A DNA stretch of 36,453 nt from JAAYCB01 sp012744395 (GTDB lineage Bacteria; Planctomycetota; Planctomycetia; Pirellulales; Thermoguttaceae), in contig JAQVNJ010000055.1 of NCBI GenBank assembly GCA_028703175.1, positions 1-36,453 on the forward strand, in the 5' to 3' direction. Made by a program: the position numbers and the translations under genes. Each line of letters opens with the position of its first letter. The first letter of the stretch is position 1. Under the pieces are notes generated by a model. It made no database searches and was not told the DNA's origin. It worked only from the letters and a program-made list of their open reading frames with translations. Positions 19,284 through 27,480 of this stretch are shown here, piece after piece.

Positions 19284-19609
19284 GGCAATCCTGTTTCCCG
19301 ATTCGATGCCGTTTACTTAATTCACCCAGCCGCTCACCCCGCCAGCGCCGAAAGCCTTCACCGGGCACAAACCATTGCCAGATTCAGGGTTATGTCCGAT
19401 GGTAGCCGCGCAGTTTGCCACTGTCAAGCGGCTTCGGCAGCACTCCGGTGCGGTCGGTCCACCTCACAACCGGGCAGCCGCCGCCACGCGGCAGGCCGAC
19501 CTGGCCCGGATGATCCCTGAGCCGATCGTCAACCCGAAGCCTAGGTGAGGGCAGCCAACCTCGAGTTGGCCTCGGCTGGCACTCCGGGTGGCGGCGCCCC
19601 GCGACCGCC
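19284..19609. other. Non-coding region upstream of the envelope operon
   Basis: No gene is seen. It must hold the promoter of the minus-strand operon, and TTAAGT-like sequence near 19315-19320 is a possible -10, but no convincing pair was found. An inverted repeat GCCAAC-CTCGA-GTTGGC lies at 19554-19570 without a T-tract. The remaining 170 bases to the tRNA promoter hold a terminator-like hairpin (separate entry) and otherwise nothing recognisable. Confidence 0.4.
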
Positions 19610-19638
19610 AAAAAATTCCCGGCCTGCAAATAGGCCGG
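19610..19638 (-). terminator. Intrinsic terminator on the minus strand
   Basis: Reading the minus strand, CCGGCCT-ATTTGC-AGGCCGG (7-bp perfect stem, 6-nt loop; 19638-19619) is followed by GAATTTTTT (19618-19610). The orientation fits transcripts entering from the right, that is read-through from the DUF1080 gene past the antisense side of the tRNA, and would insulate the envelope operon that starts at 19283. Confidence 0.6.
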
Positions 19639-19810
19639 CCCCGCGCGATTTGCCGATCCGGCGTGGGGCCCTGCAACCGGCGGAGGAAGGCCCCATTCTA
19701 GAGGTTCCGATCAGAACCACCGCCACCGGGCACAGCCCGCCGCAACCCGCGCCAGCGGACATTCCCCGCACCCGGGTGCAGACTTCCGCGAACGTTGGCC
19801 ATCGGGTCGA

Positions 19811-19840
19811 TTGACAAGTCGCCCGTCGAACTTATATTAT
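19811..19840 (+). promoter_or_regulatory. Promoter of tRNA-Phe
   Basis: A perfect -35 TTGACA (19811-19816) and TATTAT (19835-19840) are 18 bp apart; TATATT two bases earlier with 16-bp spacing is equally possible. The predicted start is near 19847, about 24 nt before the tRNA. This is the best sigma-70-type promoter in the window and stands out as an AT-rich patch. Confidence 0.75.
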
Positions 19841-19870
19841 AACGGTTCCGCCACGGGCGATGGGCGGTTC

Positions 19871-19943
19871 GGACAGGTAGCTCAGTTGGTAGAGCACTGG
19901 ACTGAAAATCCAGGTGTCACCAGTTCAACTCTGGTCCTGTCCA
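19871..19943 (+). tRNA. tRNA-Phe (anticodon GAA)
   Basis: A complete 73-nt cloverleaf: acceptor stem GGACAGG/CCTGTCC, D-arm GCTC-AGTTGGTA-GAGC, anticodon arm CTGGA-CTGAAAA-TCCAG with anticodon GAA, variable loop GTGTC, T-arm ACCAG-TTCAACT-CTGGT and discriminator A. All stems pair perfectly. The 3' CCA is not encoded. No second tRNA follows. Confidence 0.97.
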
Positions 19944-20272
19944 CTCGACGTAAGCCAAGCCGAGTCTTGGAATCTGGCACCTTCAAACGCTCGGAAGAGC
20001 GGCTCGAAAGTCAGAGGGAAACGGGGTAGTACTACCCCGTCGCCCCTTTCGCGGGCTGTTTCCGATCCGCATCTCGTGCCCTGGCATTCCCCCCCCAGCG
20101 CATTTCGCGAACGGCGTCCATCCGCTCAGATCGTCGGGTTCGGCCCCCGACTGACGATCGACGGTACGGATAGAGACGCGACCGCCAACACGACGCCCCG
20201 GCAATCGGATCCGAGGCGTCTGGTTGCCGGCGGTCAGCGCTTGGGAGCGGGGACTGGGCTTGAAAGCTCAGC
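19944..20272. other. Non-coding region between tRNA-Phe and the DUF1080 gene
   Basis: 329 bases without a recognisable gene. The only clear structure is a perfect 20-bp palindrome at 20021-20040 (separate entry). No T-tract terminator for the tRNA was found immediately downstream. Confidence 0.45.
20021..20040. repeat. Perfect 20-bp palindrome
   Basis: ACGGGGTAGT is followed immediately by its reverse complement ACTACCCCGT. It could form a hairpin with a GTAC tip, but no T-run follows on either strand, so a terminator is not evident. A dimeric regulator or recombinase site, or a processing signal behind the tRNA, are alternatives. Confidence 0.6.
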
Positions 20273-21562
20273 TCACTTCCGCTCGATGAGCTGCGCCATG
20301 TCCTTCGTAATGGGCATGACTTCAAAGTCCTTGAAGAACATTTCGCAGTCGGCTCCACCGTGCATTTGCAGCCCGAGCCTGCCCGTCTTTTCGCACTCTT
20401 CGTCCACGATATCCGACGTGCAGAATCCATTGAGTATCTGGACCAGGCGGTCGCCGTACGCGGCGGTGCAGGTGGTGTTCCACTGGTCGTCCGTGTTGCG
20501 GACCTTTTCGACAAACTCGTCGTTCGAGACGACCCAGCCGCGGCCGGGGATCATCTTGCCGTCGACAATCCCCGCGGTGTGCCAGAGGGCGGAGTCCTTG
20601 CCGCCGTTGGCGATTTCGTTCTGGAACCCCCGCAGGACCCACGGCGCGGCCGTTTCCTCGGCGCGGAAATACAGCGCGCTGTTGCCGCCGTGCATGCGAT
20701 AGGTGACGCGGGCGATGAAGTTGTCGTAATCCTCGGTGGAAATCACCAGCCCGTCCTGCTTCTGGCTCTTGGAGTGAACGCCGCGCAGAACGCCGTCGTC
20801 CGTGAAAGACCACTCTTCCGGGAGAACGAACCGGGCCTTGTCGAGGCGGTACTTGCCGTCGTCGCCCTTGACGAAGAACGGCTCCCACTTGCTCTCGCCC
20901 AGATCCTTGACGCGGATATTCCTCCATGCCACGGAACCGGACTTGCCGGCGTGGATCTGCAAGCCGAAAAAGCCCTTCATCGAGAAACTGTCGAACATGT
21001 CGACGACCAGCTTGCCGTTGAGCCAGGTCTTGATCGACGGGCCGACGCACTGAATCTCCACGTCGTTCCAATCGCCTTTCCTGCAAATCGCCTGGGCGGC
21101 GTCGAGACGCTCCTGCGGGGTGTAGATGTCGAGCCAAACGACGCCGAACTTGTGGCCGCGACGGCCTTCGTCGTAGATCCGGCCCGTCGAGTCGCCGCCG
21201 GGAGTCATTTCGTACTGGTAGCCGTAGACGCGCTGGTGATCGCCCTCTCCCCGGGCGGCCGAGCGGAACTGGACGCCCGAATTCCCGGGCTCAATGAATT
21301 TGTATTGCAGCCTCAGAATGAAGTTGCCGAACTCCTGTTCCGTGCAGAGAAACGTGTTGCCCGGCGTATTCGGAACGCACTTGCCGACGATGCAGCCGTC
21401 TTCGACCTGGTACTCCGCCGACCCGCCGCGTTTGACCCAGCCGGCAAGGTCCTGCCCGTTGAACAGCGAGACGAATCCCTCCTCAACCTCGGCGGCCGAC
21501 TTGGCCGGACCGATCGAAGCCAATAGCCCAAATGCTATAGCCGCTGCCACTAGTTGTCTCAT
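20273..21562 (-). CDS. Secreted protein with two DUF1080 (3-keto-disaccharide hydrolase-type) domains
   Basis: A 429-residue protein with signal peptide (RQLVAAAIAFGLLASIGPAKSAA) and two consecutive DUF1080 domains, about 27-225 and 240-425. Each has the family landmarks: domain 1 starts FVSLFNGQDLAGW and has GNFILRLQYKF and NSGVQFRS; domain 2 has NFIARVTYRMHGGNSALYFRAEE. The fold is a LamG/concanavalin-like beta-sandwich linked to carbohydrate binding and 3-keto-glycoside hydrolysis, and is greatly expanded in planctomycetes. A single domain is the usual size, so this is a tandem duplication. The start at 21562 has GAGG 7 bp upstream and directly precedes the signal peptide; an upstream in-frame ATG at 21595 would add 11 residues. 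It is transcribed away from the CRISPR locus. Confidence 0.9.
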   Translation of the reverse strand: MRQLVAAAIAFGLLASIGPAKSAAEVEEGFVSLFNGQDLAGWVKRGGSAEYQVEDGCIVGKCVPNTPGNTFLCTEQEFGNFILRLQYKFIEPGNSGVQFRSAARGEGDHQRVYGYQYEMTPGGDSTGRIYDEGRRGHKFGVVWLDIYTPQERLDAAQAICRKGDWNDVEIQCVGPSIKTWLNGKLVVDMFDSFSMKGFFGLQIHAGKSGSVAWRNIRVKDLGESKWEPFFVKGDDGKYRLDKARFVLPEEWSFTDDGVLRGVHSKSQKQDGLVISTEDYDNFIARVTYRMHGGNSALYFRAEETAAPWVLRGFQNEIANGGKDSALWHTAGIVDGKMIPGRGWVVSNDEFVEKVRNTDDQWNTTCTAAYGDRLVQILNGFCTSDIVDEECEKTGRLGLQMHGGADCEMFFKDFEVMPITKDMAQLIERK

Positions 21563-22341
21563 CGTTGAACCTCGTGGAAAGATAGTGATGCACACACGGT
21601 CGGATTCGATTCGCTGGACAATGAGCGATCCCGGCCCCGCCGGGCGGCGTACTGAAGTCGCTCCTGCAAACCTCTCGGCCTGGGCAATCCTTGCCCGGCT
21701 ACCCCACCATCATACTGTCCAGCGCCAGACCGACGCAAGGATCGCTGCCGGCAGGCAAAACTGCCCTGGTTTTGCGTGGCTCCGCGGGGGAACGGCCTCT
21801 CACGGAGTCGAAACGGGTGCACCTTCGACGGACGCCCGTCTCGCGTTTGGCTGAGCGAGCAGGCCAGGCCAGATCGCGTTGCCCAGTCCGCCGAGGACGA
21901 GTCCCGGGCGCGGACCTTGCGAGGCCCCTGTGGCTCTGGACGGGGGGAAATCGCCGTGGGGGGCCCCTTCGGCCGCGTTGAAGACACCCTTTCCTGCAAA
22001 TTCTTTCGGGGGGGTGGCCAGGATCTGACCGGACGGCTGGCTATTCTTCAACGGCGCGCTGGAGAGGTCAAGCGGCCGGGCTAAAGTCAGATTGCCGCCG
22101 GTCGGCTCTCGATCCGGACGAACACGGCCCGATTCAGACCGCGTTTTTTCACAGCGCTGCCTGACATAATTACAGTGATGTACTCAAGTGTTTGCGACTG
22201 AAGCGATTCTGGCTATGCTGGGGCCATTGTCCGCGCCCGCCTGAAACGATGCGGCACGTGTGATGCAGGCCCGGCGAGCGCCGTGCCAGTCCAGCAAGAC
22301 ACGAGCACAGTAACTGGGACCTATTTTGACGGAGTTCTCTG
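21563..22341. other. 779-base non-coding gap upstream of the CRISPR-Cas operon
   Basis: No gene is supported. Open frames on both strands here are low-complexity Arg/Pro/Gly readings without ribosome sites. The right end becomes AT-richer (T6 run at 22144-22149, CATAAT at 22165-22170) and holds a candidate promoter for the cas operon (22192-22219). GGAG at 22331-22334 is the ribosome site of cas10. The left half may be decayed sequence or the 5' region of the DUF1080 gene. Confidence 0.45.
22192..22219 (+). promoter_or_regulatory. Candidate promoter of the cas operon
   Basis: TTGCGA (22192-22197) and TATGCT (22214-22219) are 16 bp apart, each four of six bases from consensus. Initiation would be near 22226 with a 5' leader of about 116 nt. 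A second possible -10, CATAAT at 22165-22170, lacks a good -35. Confidence 0.3.
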
Positions 22342-24954
22342 ATGGCGAGGAATTGGCGAGACATTCTGGTGGCGTATCTTCACGACCCGCCGGACAAGGC
22401 CCTGCAAATCCGTGGACACGAGGCACCCGCTCGGGGCTATCTGCAAGCCGCACTGGGAGACCGCGTGTCGGAGGTGGAACTGAAAGACCCGTCGGATGCG
22501 AAGGCCGCCGTCGCCGAGCGGCTCCCCGCCCCGAACTGGCAGCGGCTGACTGTTTCGTGTGAACAGGGGCGTTTCCTGACGCGGCATCCGCTCTCGGGAG
22601 CTGAAAAGGTGGTCACTGTCTCTGACTGGGACCAGTCGGCGGTATCTGCGACAATTGGCCAGCTCGTGGAAGGGATCGACGGCACAAAACAGCGATTCTT
22701 CGCTCTCTGGCGACAACTCGCCGACCGGCTCTCGCTCGATCACGGCCAGTGGTTCGAGCAGTTGCCCGCCGACACCCGGATTCCCGACCACACGATCTGG
22801 CATCACCTGGAAACGGCGGCCGCCTGGAAGGCGGCGGAGGCGGACGACTCCGCGGGCGCAGCGTTCTTGTCCTTCTCGCTCGGTCCCGTGCAGTCGTTCA
22901 TTGCCGCAGCCCGGTCTCTGCGGGACCTCTGGTCGGGCAGCATGATTCTGGCATGGCTGACATTCCAAGGGATGCTGCCGATCATCGAGGAGCTGGGGCC
23001 GACGGCCCTTGTCTATCCCGCTCTGAGGGGCCTACCCTGGCTGGACCTCTGGCTGCGGCGGGAAGCGGGGCTGGCTTCTGCGATTGCGTCACCAGCCAGC
23101 GCGCGCTCGATGGCCCCGTGCATTCCCAACCGATTCCTGGCCCTGGTGCCGTGGGGGCTCGAAGGGAGTCGCGCCCGCGACCTGGCTTCCCGATGCGAAA
23201 ACGCCGCACGCGAGGCGTGGCAGGATATGGCGGACGCAGTCCTCAGCGGATTGAACCAGAAATGGCCGTCCGCCCCTGCGGAGTGGGCGTCGCGGTGGAG
23301 CGAGCAGGTCAAAAACCATTTCGAGATCCGCACGTCCGTCTTGCCCTGGCGAGAAGCCAGCGACGAGGTCATCGGCCGGCTGATCGCCGGAGAAGATGGT
23401 TTCGACAAAGCCTTTCCCGATGCCGCCGCCGTCCGCAGACTGGCCGACGCGATTCCGGCTCATGAAGCACCCGGCTATTCACAGAAATCGGCCGGCAGTT
23501 GGCAGGCCAAGGTCGAACTCTCGGCACGGCTGATGCAGGCCCAGCGGTCGATCCGGCATGTGCCCCCCTCAACGCGGGTAAAAGACGAAGGCGAAGAATT
23601 CCCGCCCAAGTGCAGCCTGTTGGGGAGTTACGAACAGATGGGCCCGGCGGGCCTCCAGGAGTCGGGCGCGTTCTGGCAAGAGGCGGCCCGACAGTTTTCG
23701 ATCGGCGGGGTCCGCCTGCACGAACGGGAACGGTTCAGCGCCATTGCGCTGATCAAGCGGTTCAGCGGCCCATGCTACTTTCGCCGAGAGCTCGGCCTGA
23801 AATCGGCCGACCTGCGTTACGACGACACGGCGACCGTGGCCGCCGCCGAGTGGCTGCACCAAGCCGGTATTGATCATGCGAAACAGCGCCGCCAGCCGGG
23901 CGGCTGGAGCGGCCAATGGCTGCATTGGCCAAGACCCGATTTCGATCGCGAGGAACCCTGCCCGGATGAGCTTTGGACGGTGATCAAGCAGGCTCGGGAC
24001 GAGCACCGCATGCCGCCGGCCTACTACGCCGTCCTGATGCTGGACGGAGACGAGATGGGAAAGTGGCTTCGCGGCGACAAGTCGCCCTCGATCCAGGAGG
24101 TGCTCCATCCCGACTTGCGGGCGTACTTCGCGAAGTCGGGCGAAACGCCGGCCGGGCTCGCCGCGCGGCGTCCTGTCGGGCCGGCCGTGCACGCCGCGAT
24201 CAGCGAAGCGCTGGCGAATTTCGCCCTGCACTTTGCGCCTTCGATTGTCGAAAAGCACAAGGGCGCCTTGATCTACGCGGGGGGCGACGACGTGTTGGCG
24301 ATCTTGCCGGCCAGGACCGCCCTGGTGTGCGCGGGCGAACTGAGCAGGACATTCCGCAAGAACTACGAGAAACCGAACGGCGAACCCCGCCGCGAGTGCC
24401 TGCTGATGGGTGAAAAAGCCTCCGTCAGTGGCGGCCTGGCGATCGTCCACTACAAGGAGGATCTGCGGTTCGCGCTGGAAGCCGCCCGCAAGGCGGAAAA
24501 GGCGGCCAAGAACGCCGGCCGCGACGCCCTGCAAATCGCCGCCTGCCGCCGCTCCGGCGAGCATGCCACCGCGCTCTGCCCGTGGAAATTCGTTGACCGG
24601 CTCGATGGCTGGGTGCAGTCTTTCGCGCAGGACGACGCCTCCGATCGCTGGGCATACCATCTGCGCGGCGAGGCGGAGACTCTGCAGGGCCTGGGACCGG
24701 CAGCGATGCGGGCGGAGATCCAGCGGCAGATCAACCGATCCGAGGAGTTGACAAGGAAGCTGTTTGGCGAGGGCGATCCGGAGATGGCCGGCCAGCGCCT
24801 GGCCGACGCCTTTGACGAATACCGGCGGGCAACCCGGCCGCCGCAAGACGACGGTTCGCCGGGCCAGCGCCGCTTCAGCGATCGCGAAGCGTTTTCTCAG
24901 TTTGTCACGCTTTGCCAAACCGCCTCATTCCTGGCACGAGGGAGGGACGCATGA
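22342..24954 (+). CDS. cmr2: Type III-B CRISPR effector Cas10/Cmr2
   Basis: An 870-residue Cas10, the large subunit of the Cmr complex. It binds Cmr3 at the 5' end of the crRNA and, when target RNA is bound, its palm domains convert ATP into cyclic oligoadenylate. The N-terminus carries an HD motif (His14-Asp15 in YLHDPPDKALQIRGHE, the usual Cmr2 form), then a FSLGPVQSFIAAARSLRDLW region, a first palm motif VLMLDGDEMGKWL, and the cyclase signature GGDD at 647-650 (IYAGGDDVLAI). Both active centres look intact, which separates this from type III-C, where the palm is degenerate. GGAG lies 7 bp before the ATG. Its stop overlaps the cmr3 start (ATGA). First gene of an all-plus-strand CRISPR operon. 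Confidence 0.96.
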   Translation: MARNWRDILVAYLHDPPDKALQIRGHEAPARGYLQAALGDRVSEVELKDPSDAKAAVAERLPAPNWQRLTVSCEQGRFLTRHPLSGAEKVVTVSDWDQSAVSATIGQLVEGIDGTKQRFFALWRQLADRLSLDHGQWFEQLPADTRIPDHTIWHHLETAAAWKAAEADDSAGAAFLSFSLGPVQSFIAAARSLRDLWSGSMILAWLTFQGMLPIIEELGPTALVYPALRGLPWLDLWLRREAGLASAIASPASARSMAPCIPNRFLALVPWGLEGSRARDLASRCENAAREAWQDMADAVLSGLNQKWPSAPAEWASRWSEQVKNHFEIRTSVLPWREASDEVIGRLIAGEDGFDKAFPDAAAVRRLADAIPAHEAPGYSQKSAGSWQAKVELSARLMQAQRSIRHVPPSTRVKDEGEEFPPKCSLLGSYEQMGPAGLQESGAFWQEAARQFSIGGVRLHERERFSAIALIKRFSGPCYFRRELGLKSADLRYDDTATVAAAEWLHQAGIDHAKQRRQPGGWSGQWLHWPRPDFDREEPCPDELWTVIKQARDEHRMPPAYYAVLMLDGDEMGKWLRGDKSPSIQEVLHPDLRAYFAKSGETPAGLAARRPVGPAVHAAISEALANFALHFAPSIVEKHKGALIYAGGDDVLAILPARTALVCAGELSRTFRKNYEKPNGEPRRECLLMGEKASVSGGLAIVHYKEDLRFALEAARKAEKAAKNAGRDALQIAACRRSGEHATALCPWKFVDRLDGWVQSFAQDDASDRWAYHLRGEAETLQGLGPAAMRAEIQRQINRSEELTRKLFGEGDPEMAGQRLADAFDEYRRATRPPQDDGSPGQRRFSDREAFSQFVTLCQTASFLARGRDA

Positions 24955-26075
24955 GCACGACCGTCGGCCTGAAGTTGGAACCACTCGACGTCCTCTTTTT
25001 CCGCGACGGCCGGCCCTTCGGGGTCGCCACGCGGGGCAGGAGCGGGTTGCCCTTTCCGCAGACCCTCGCCGGAGCTCTCTGGACGGCCCTGCTCGAAGCG
25101 CAGGGCTGCGACTTTCGCCAATTGGCGGAACGGATTCGCCAGCGCCCCGGCGGATTCGACGAGGCGATTGCGGGAGCCGGCGGGGCGGCCTGGATCGCAT
25201 CGCTCGCGGTGCGCGGTCCCTGGCTGGCCCGGCAACAGGGGACAGGCGGCACGCTTGAGGTGCTCGTGCCCGCCCCTTCCGTGCTGCAAGCGGAAAAAGG
25301 GACCCAGGGAGAAGACGCGGGCGCGCTCCGCCGCTTGCGTCCCTGGCCCCCCGATCGCCTCCCCGGCTGGCGAGCGCCGGAATCCTCGCCCGACTTGTGG
25401 CCGCTGTGGCTCCAGCACCCGCGGCCCACCCAGCCGGTCTCCGGCCGTTACCTGAGTTCCGCGGCCCTCGACGCCTTCCTCCAGGGAGCACCCGTCCGGC
25501 TGGAGCAACTCGTCCAATCCGGGGACCTCTTCGAGCTGGACGATCGCACGGGCATCGGCATCGACCCCGATCGCCTCTCGGCGGAAGAAGGATTGATCTA
25601 CGGGGCCAGCTTTCTGGCTCTTCAGCCGGAGGTTGCCCTGTATGCCGAGGCGGTCCTCCCGGATGGCGTGGGGCCGGACGCGCTGGCGGAGATCGCCACA
25701 CTGGCCTTCGGTGGCGAGGGACGGCGCGTGCGGCTATGCGTGCTCGACGAGCCGTACCGCTGGCCCGAACACGTGCCGGCCGCCGCGGAGAAGCCGATCG
25801 TGCTGCTGACCACGCCCGGACTGTTTCAGGAGCGGTGGAAGCCGAGAGCCCTCAACGGCCGCCTGCTGGCGGCCGCCGTGCCCGGCGCGGATGCCGTGTC
25901 GGGCTGGGACCTCGCCCGCGGCGGGCCGAAGCCGAATCGATTTGCCGCCCAGGCGGGGAGCGTCTATTTTCTGAATCAACCTCTTGACCCGTGGCCCGAA
26001 ACCTTCAGCGACGACCCGCGCGACGCGCAGCAAGGCTGGGGCTGTTACCTTAAAGGAGTGTGGACCGATGCGTAA
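24951..26075 (+). CDS. cmr3: Type III-B CRISPR RAMP protein Cmr3
   Basis: A 374-residue RAMP protein. In Cmr complexes this subunit sits next to Cas10 and grips the 5' handle of the crRNA. The N-terminal block LEPLDVLFFRDGRPFG is the Cmr3 signature, followed by the LPFPQTLAGALWTALL helix of the first ferredoxin-like fold, and later a glycine-rich RAMP-type loop region (FGGEGRRVRL). The ATG at 24951 overlaps the cas10 stop by 4 bp and follows GGAGGGA; an in-frame extension to 24912 lies inside cas10 and is not needed. Length is normal for the family. Confidence 0.93.
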   Translation: MSTTVGLKLEPLDVLFFRDGRPFGVATRGRSGLPFPQTLAGALWTALLEAQGCDFRQLAERIRQRPGGFDEAIAGAGGAAWIASLAVRGPWLARQQGTGGTLEVLVPAPSVLQAEKGTQGEDAGALRRLRPWPPDRLPGWRAPESSPDLWPLWLQHPRPTQPVSGRYLSSAALDAFLQGAPVRLEQLVQSGDLFELDDRTGIGIDPDRLSAEEGLIYGASFLALQPEVALYAEAVLPDGVGPDALAEIATLAFGGEGRRVRLCVLDEPYRWPEHVPAAAEKPIVLLTTPGLFQERWKPRALNGRLLAAAVPGADAVSGWDLARGGPKPNRFAAQAGSVYFLNQPLDPWPETFSDDPRDAQQGWGCYLKGVWTDA

Positions 26076-26985
26076 CATCCAGAACAACCGCCAGGCGACG
26101 GCGATCCTGTTCCTCCACGCACAGACGCCGCTGCACCCCGGCTCCGGCACAGCGCTGGGCGTGGTGGACCTCCCCGTTCAGCGGGAACGCCATACCCAGT
26201 GGCCGCTGATTCCCGGCTCGTCGCTGAAAGGCGTCCTCCGCGATGCCTGCCGCCGCAACTCGGGCGACGACGACCGGCTGTTTTCAGCCTTCGGGCCGGA
26301 CGCGCGGGAAGCCGACAAACACGCCGGCGCGATCAGCCTGACGGATGCGCGAATCCTGGCGTTTCCCGTCAGGTCGTTGCGCGGAGTGTTCGCCTGGGTG
26401 ACCTGCCCGGCGGTGCTGGAGCGGCTGCATCGCGATGCAGCGCTTGCCGGATTCGGCAATCCCCTGCCGGCAGGCCTTCCTGCTCCTGAAGGCGATTGTT
26501 GTGCCTGTGCGCAGGGCAGCCCGTTGCTGGTGGAAAATGATCGGCTCGTCCTGGAGGAATTTGAGCTGCGCCGCACGGAAGACTGCGGCCCGCTTGCTGA
26601 CTGGATCGCTCAGCATGGACTGGCGGATGATTTCACCCGCACGCGTTTCCAGTCCCATCTGGTGATCGTTGGCGACGACCATTTTACACATTTCGTTCGC
26701 CACGCCACGGAGGTGGTCGCGCGAATCGGCCTGGATTCCGAAAAGAAGACGGTCAAGAGGGGCGCCCTGTTCTATCAGGAGTTTCTGCCGGCAGAAACAC
26801 TGTTCTACGCCTTGGTGTTCGCCAATCCGAGCCGGCGCGAGGGACACGTCAACGACGCGGCCGGGATCATGGAATACGCCGTCGGCGGTATTCCCAACGT
26901 CCTGCAAATCGGTGGCGACGAGACGACCGGCAAGGGGTTCTGTGCCGTCCGGTTCAATCTCTCACAAGAAGGAACGATTGCATGA
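26068..26985 (+). CDS. cmr4: Type III-B CRISPR RAMP protein Cmr4 (backbone RNase)
   Basis: A 305-residue Cmr4, the repeated backbone subunit that cuts target RNA every six nucleotides. The N-terminus has the family pattern TPLHPGSGTALGVVDLPVQR followed by PLIPGSSLKGVLRD. Asp34 in VVDLPVQRE corresponds to the catalytic Asp of characterised Cmr4 proteins. The C-terminus has the glycine-rich RAMP loop QIGGDETTGKGF. AAAGGAG precedes the ATG, which overlaps the cmr3 end by 8 bp, and the stop overlaps the cmr5 start by 4 bp. The in-frame extension to 25984 lies wholly within cmr3. Confidence 0.95.
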   Translation: MRNIQNNRQATAILFLHAQTPLHPGSGTALGVVDLPVQRERHTQWPLIPGSSLKGVLRDACRRNSGDDDRLFSAFGPDAREADKHAGAISLTDARILAFPVRSLRGVFAWVTCPAVLERLHRDAALAGFGNPLPAGLPAPEGDCCACAQGSPLLVENDRLVLEEFELRRTEDCGPLADWIAQHGLADDFTRTRFQSHLVIVGDDHFTHFVRHATEVVARIGLDSEKKTVKRGALFYQEFLPAETLFYALVFANPSRREGHVNDAAGIMEYAVGGIPNVLQIGGDETTGKGFCAVRFNLSQEGTIA

Positions 26986-27398
26986 AGACAGAACAATCCG
27001 CCGTTCAGACGCTGGATCAACGTCGTGCAGCCCATGCCTGGGAGGCAATCCAGCGAGTCAAAGTCAACCCGGAGAAACCGGATCGAGAGGAATACGCCGG
27101 CGAGGCAAAGAAGCTGCCGATCCGGATCATGACCTCGGGGCTTGGACAGGCGCTGGCATTCCTGCTTGCCAAGGCCAGGGACAAGAAGAAGACGCTCGGC
27201 CAATTGCACGAGGACCTGACCGACTGGGCTCTCCGGCAGCGAGGCTTGAAAGGTGTTGCGAACGACTCGTTGATCCGCAGTGTGATTGAAGGCGATTCGA
27301 TCTTTCTCCGCCAGGTGACGGATGAAGTCTTGGCCTATCTCCAGTGGCTGAACCGATTTGCCGAGGCGGAGGGCCTCAAGAGCGATCAGGCGGAATAG
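26982..27398 (+). CDS. cmr5: Type III-B CRISPR small subunit Cmr5
   Basis: A 138-residue, mostly helical protein. Cmr5 lines the second filament of the Cmr complex and stabilises the crRNA-target duplex; it is not catalytic. The segment KLPIRIMTSGLGQALAFLL is the conserved Cmr5 core, with flanking helices LDQRRAAHAWEAIQRVK and DEVLAYLQWLNRFAEAEGL. Its ATG overlaps the cmr4 stop. It is followed by an 82-bp gap with a small hairpin (CAGGC-AGC-GCCTG, 27451-27463) just ahead of the next ribosome site, the largest gap among the effector genes. Confidence 0.92.
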   Translation: MKTEQSAVQTLDQRRAAHAWEAIQRVKVNPEKPDREEYAGEAKKLPIRIMTSGLGQALAFLLAKARDKKKTLGQLHEDLTDWALRQRGLKGVANDSLIRSVIEGDSIFLRQVTDEVLAYLQWLNRFAEAEGLKSDQAE

Positions 27399-27480
27399 CC
27401 GCGACGCACTTCACGTCCAAAACGGCCCAGCCACCCCGAAACCGTGAAACCAGGCAGCGCCTGCAAAGGAGTCTCAACCC

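Noticed and set aside
21559..21999. Minus-strand 146-codon frame upstream of the DUF1080 gene
   Set aside because: Low-complexity translation, no ribosome site, overlaps the promoter region of the DUF1080 gene.
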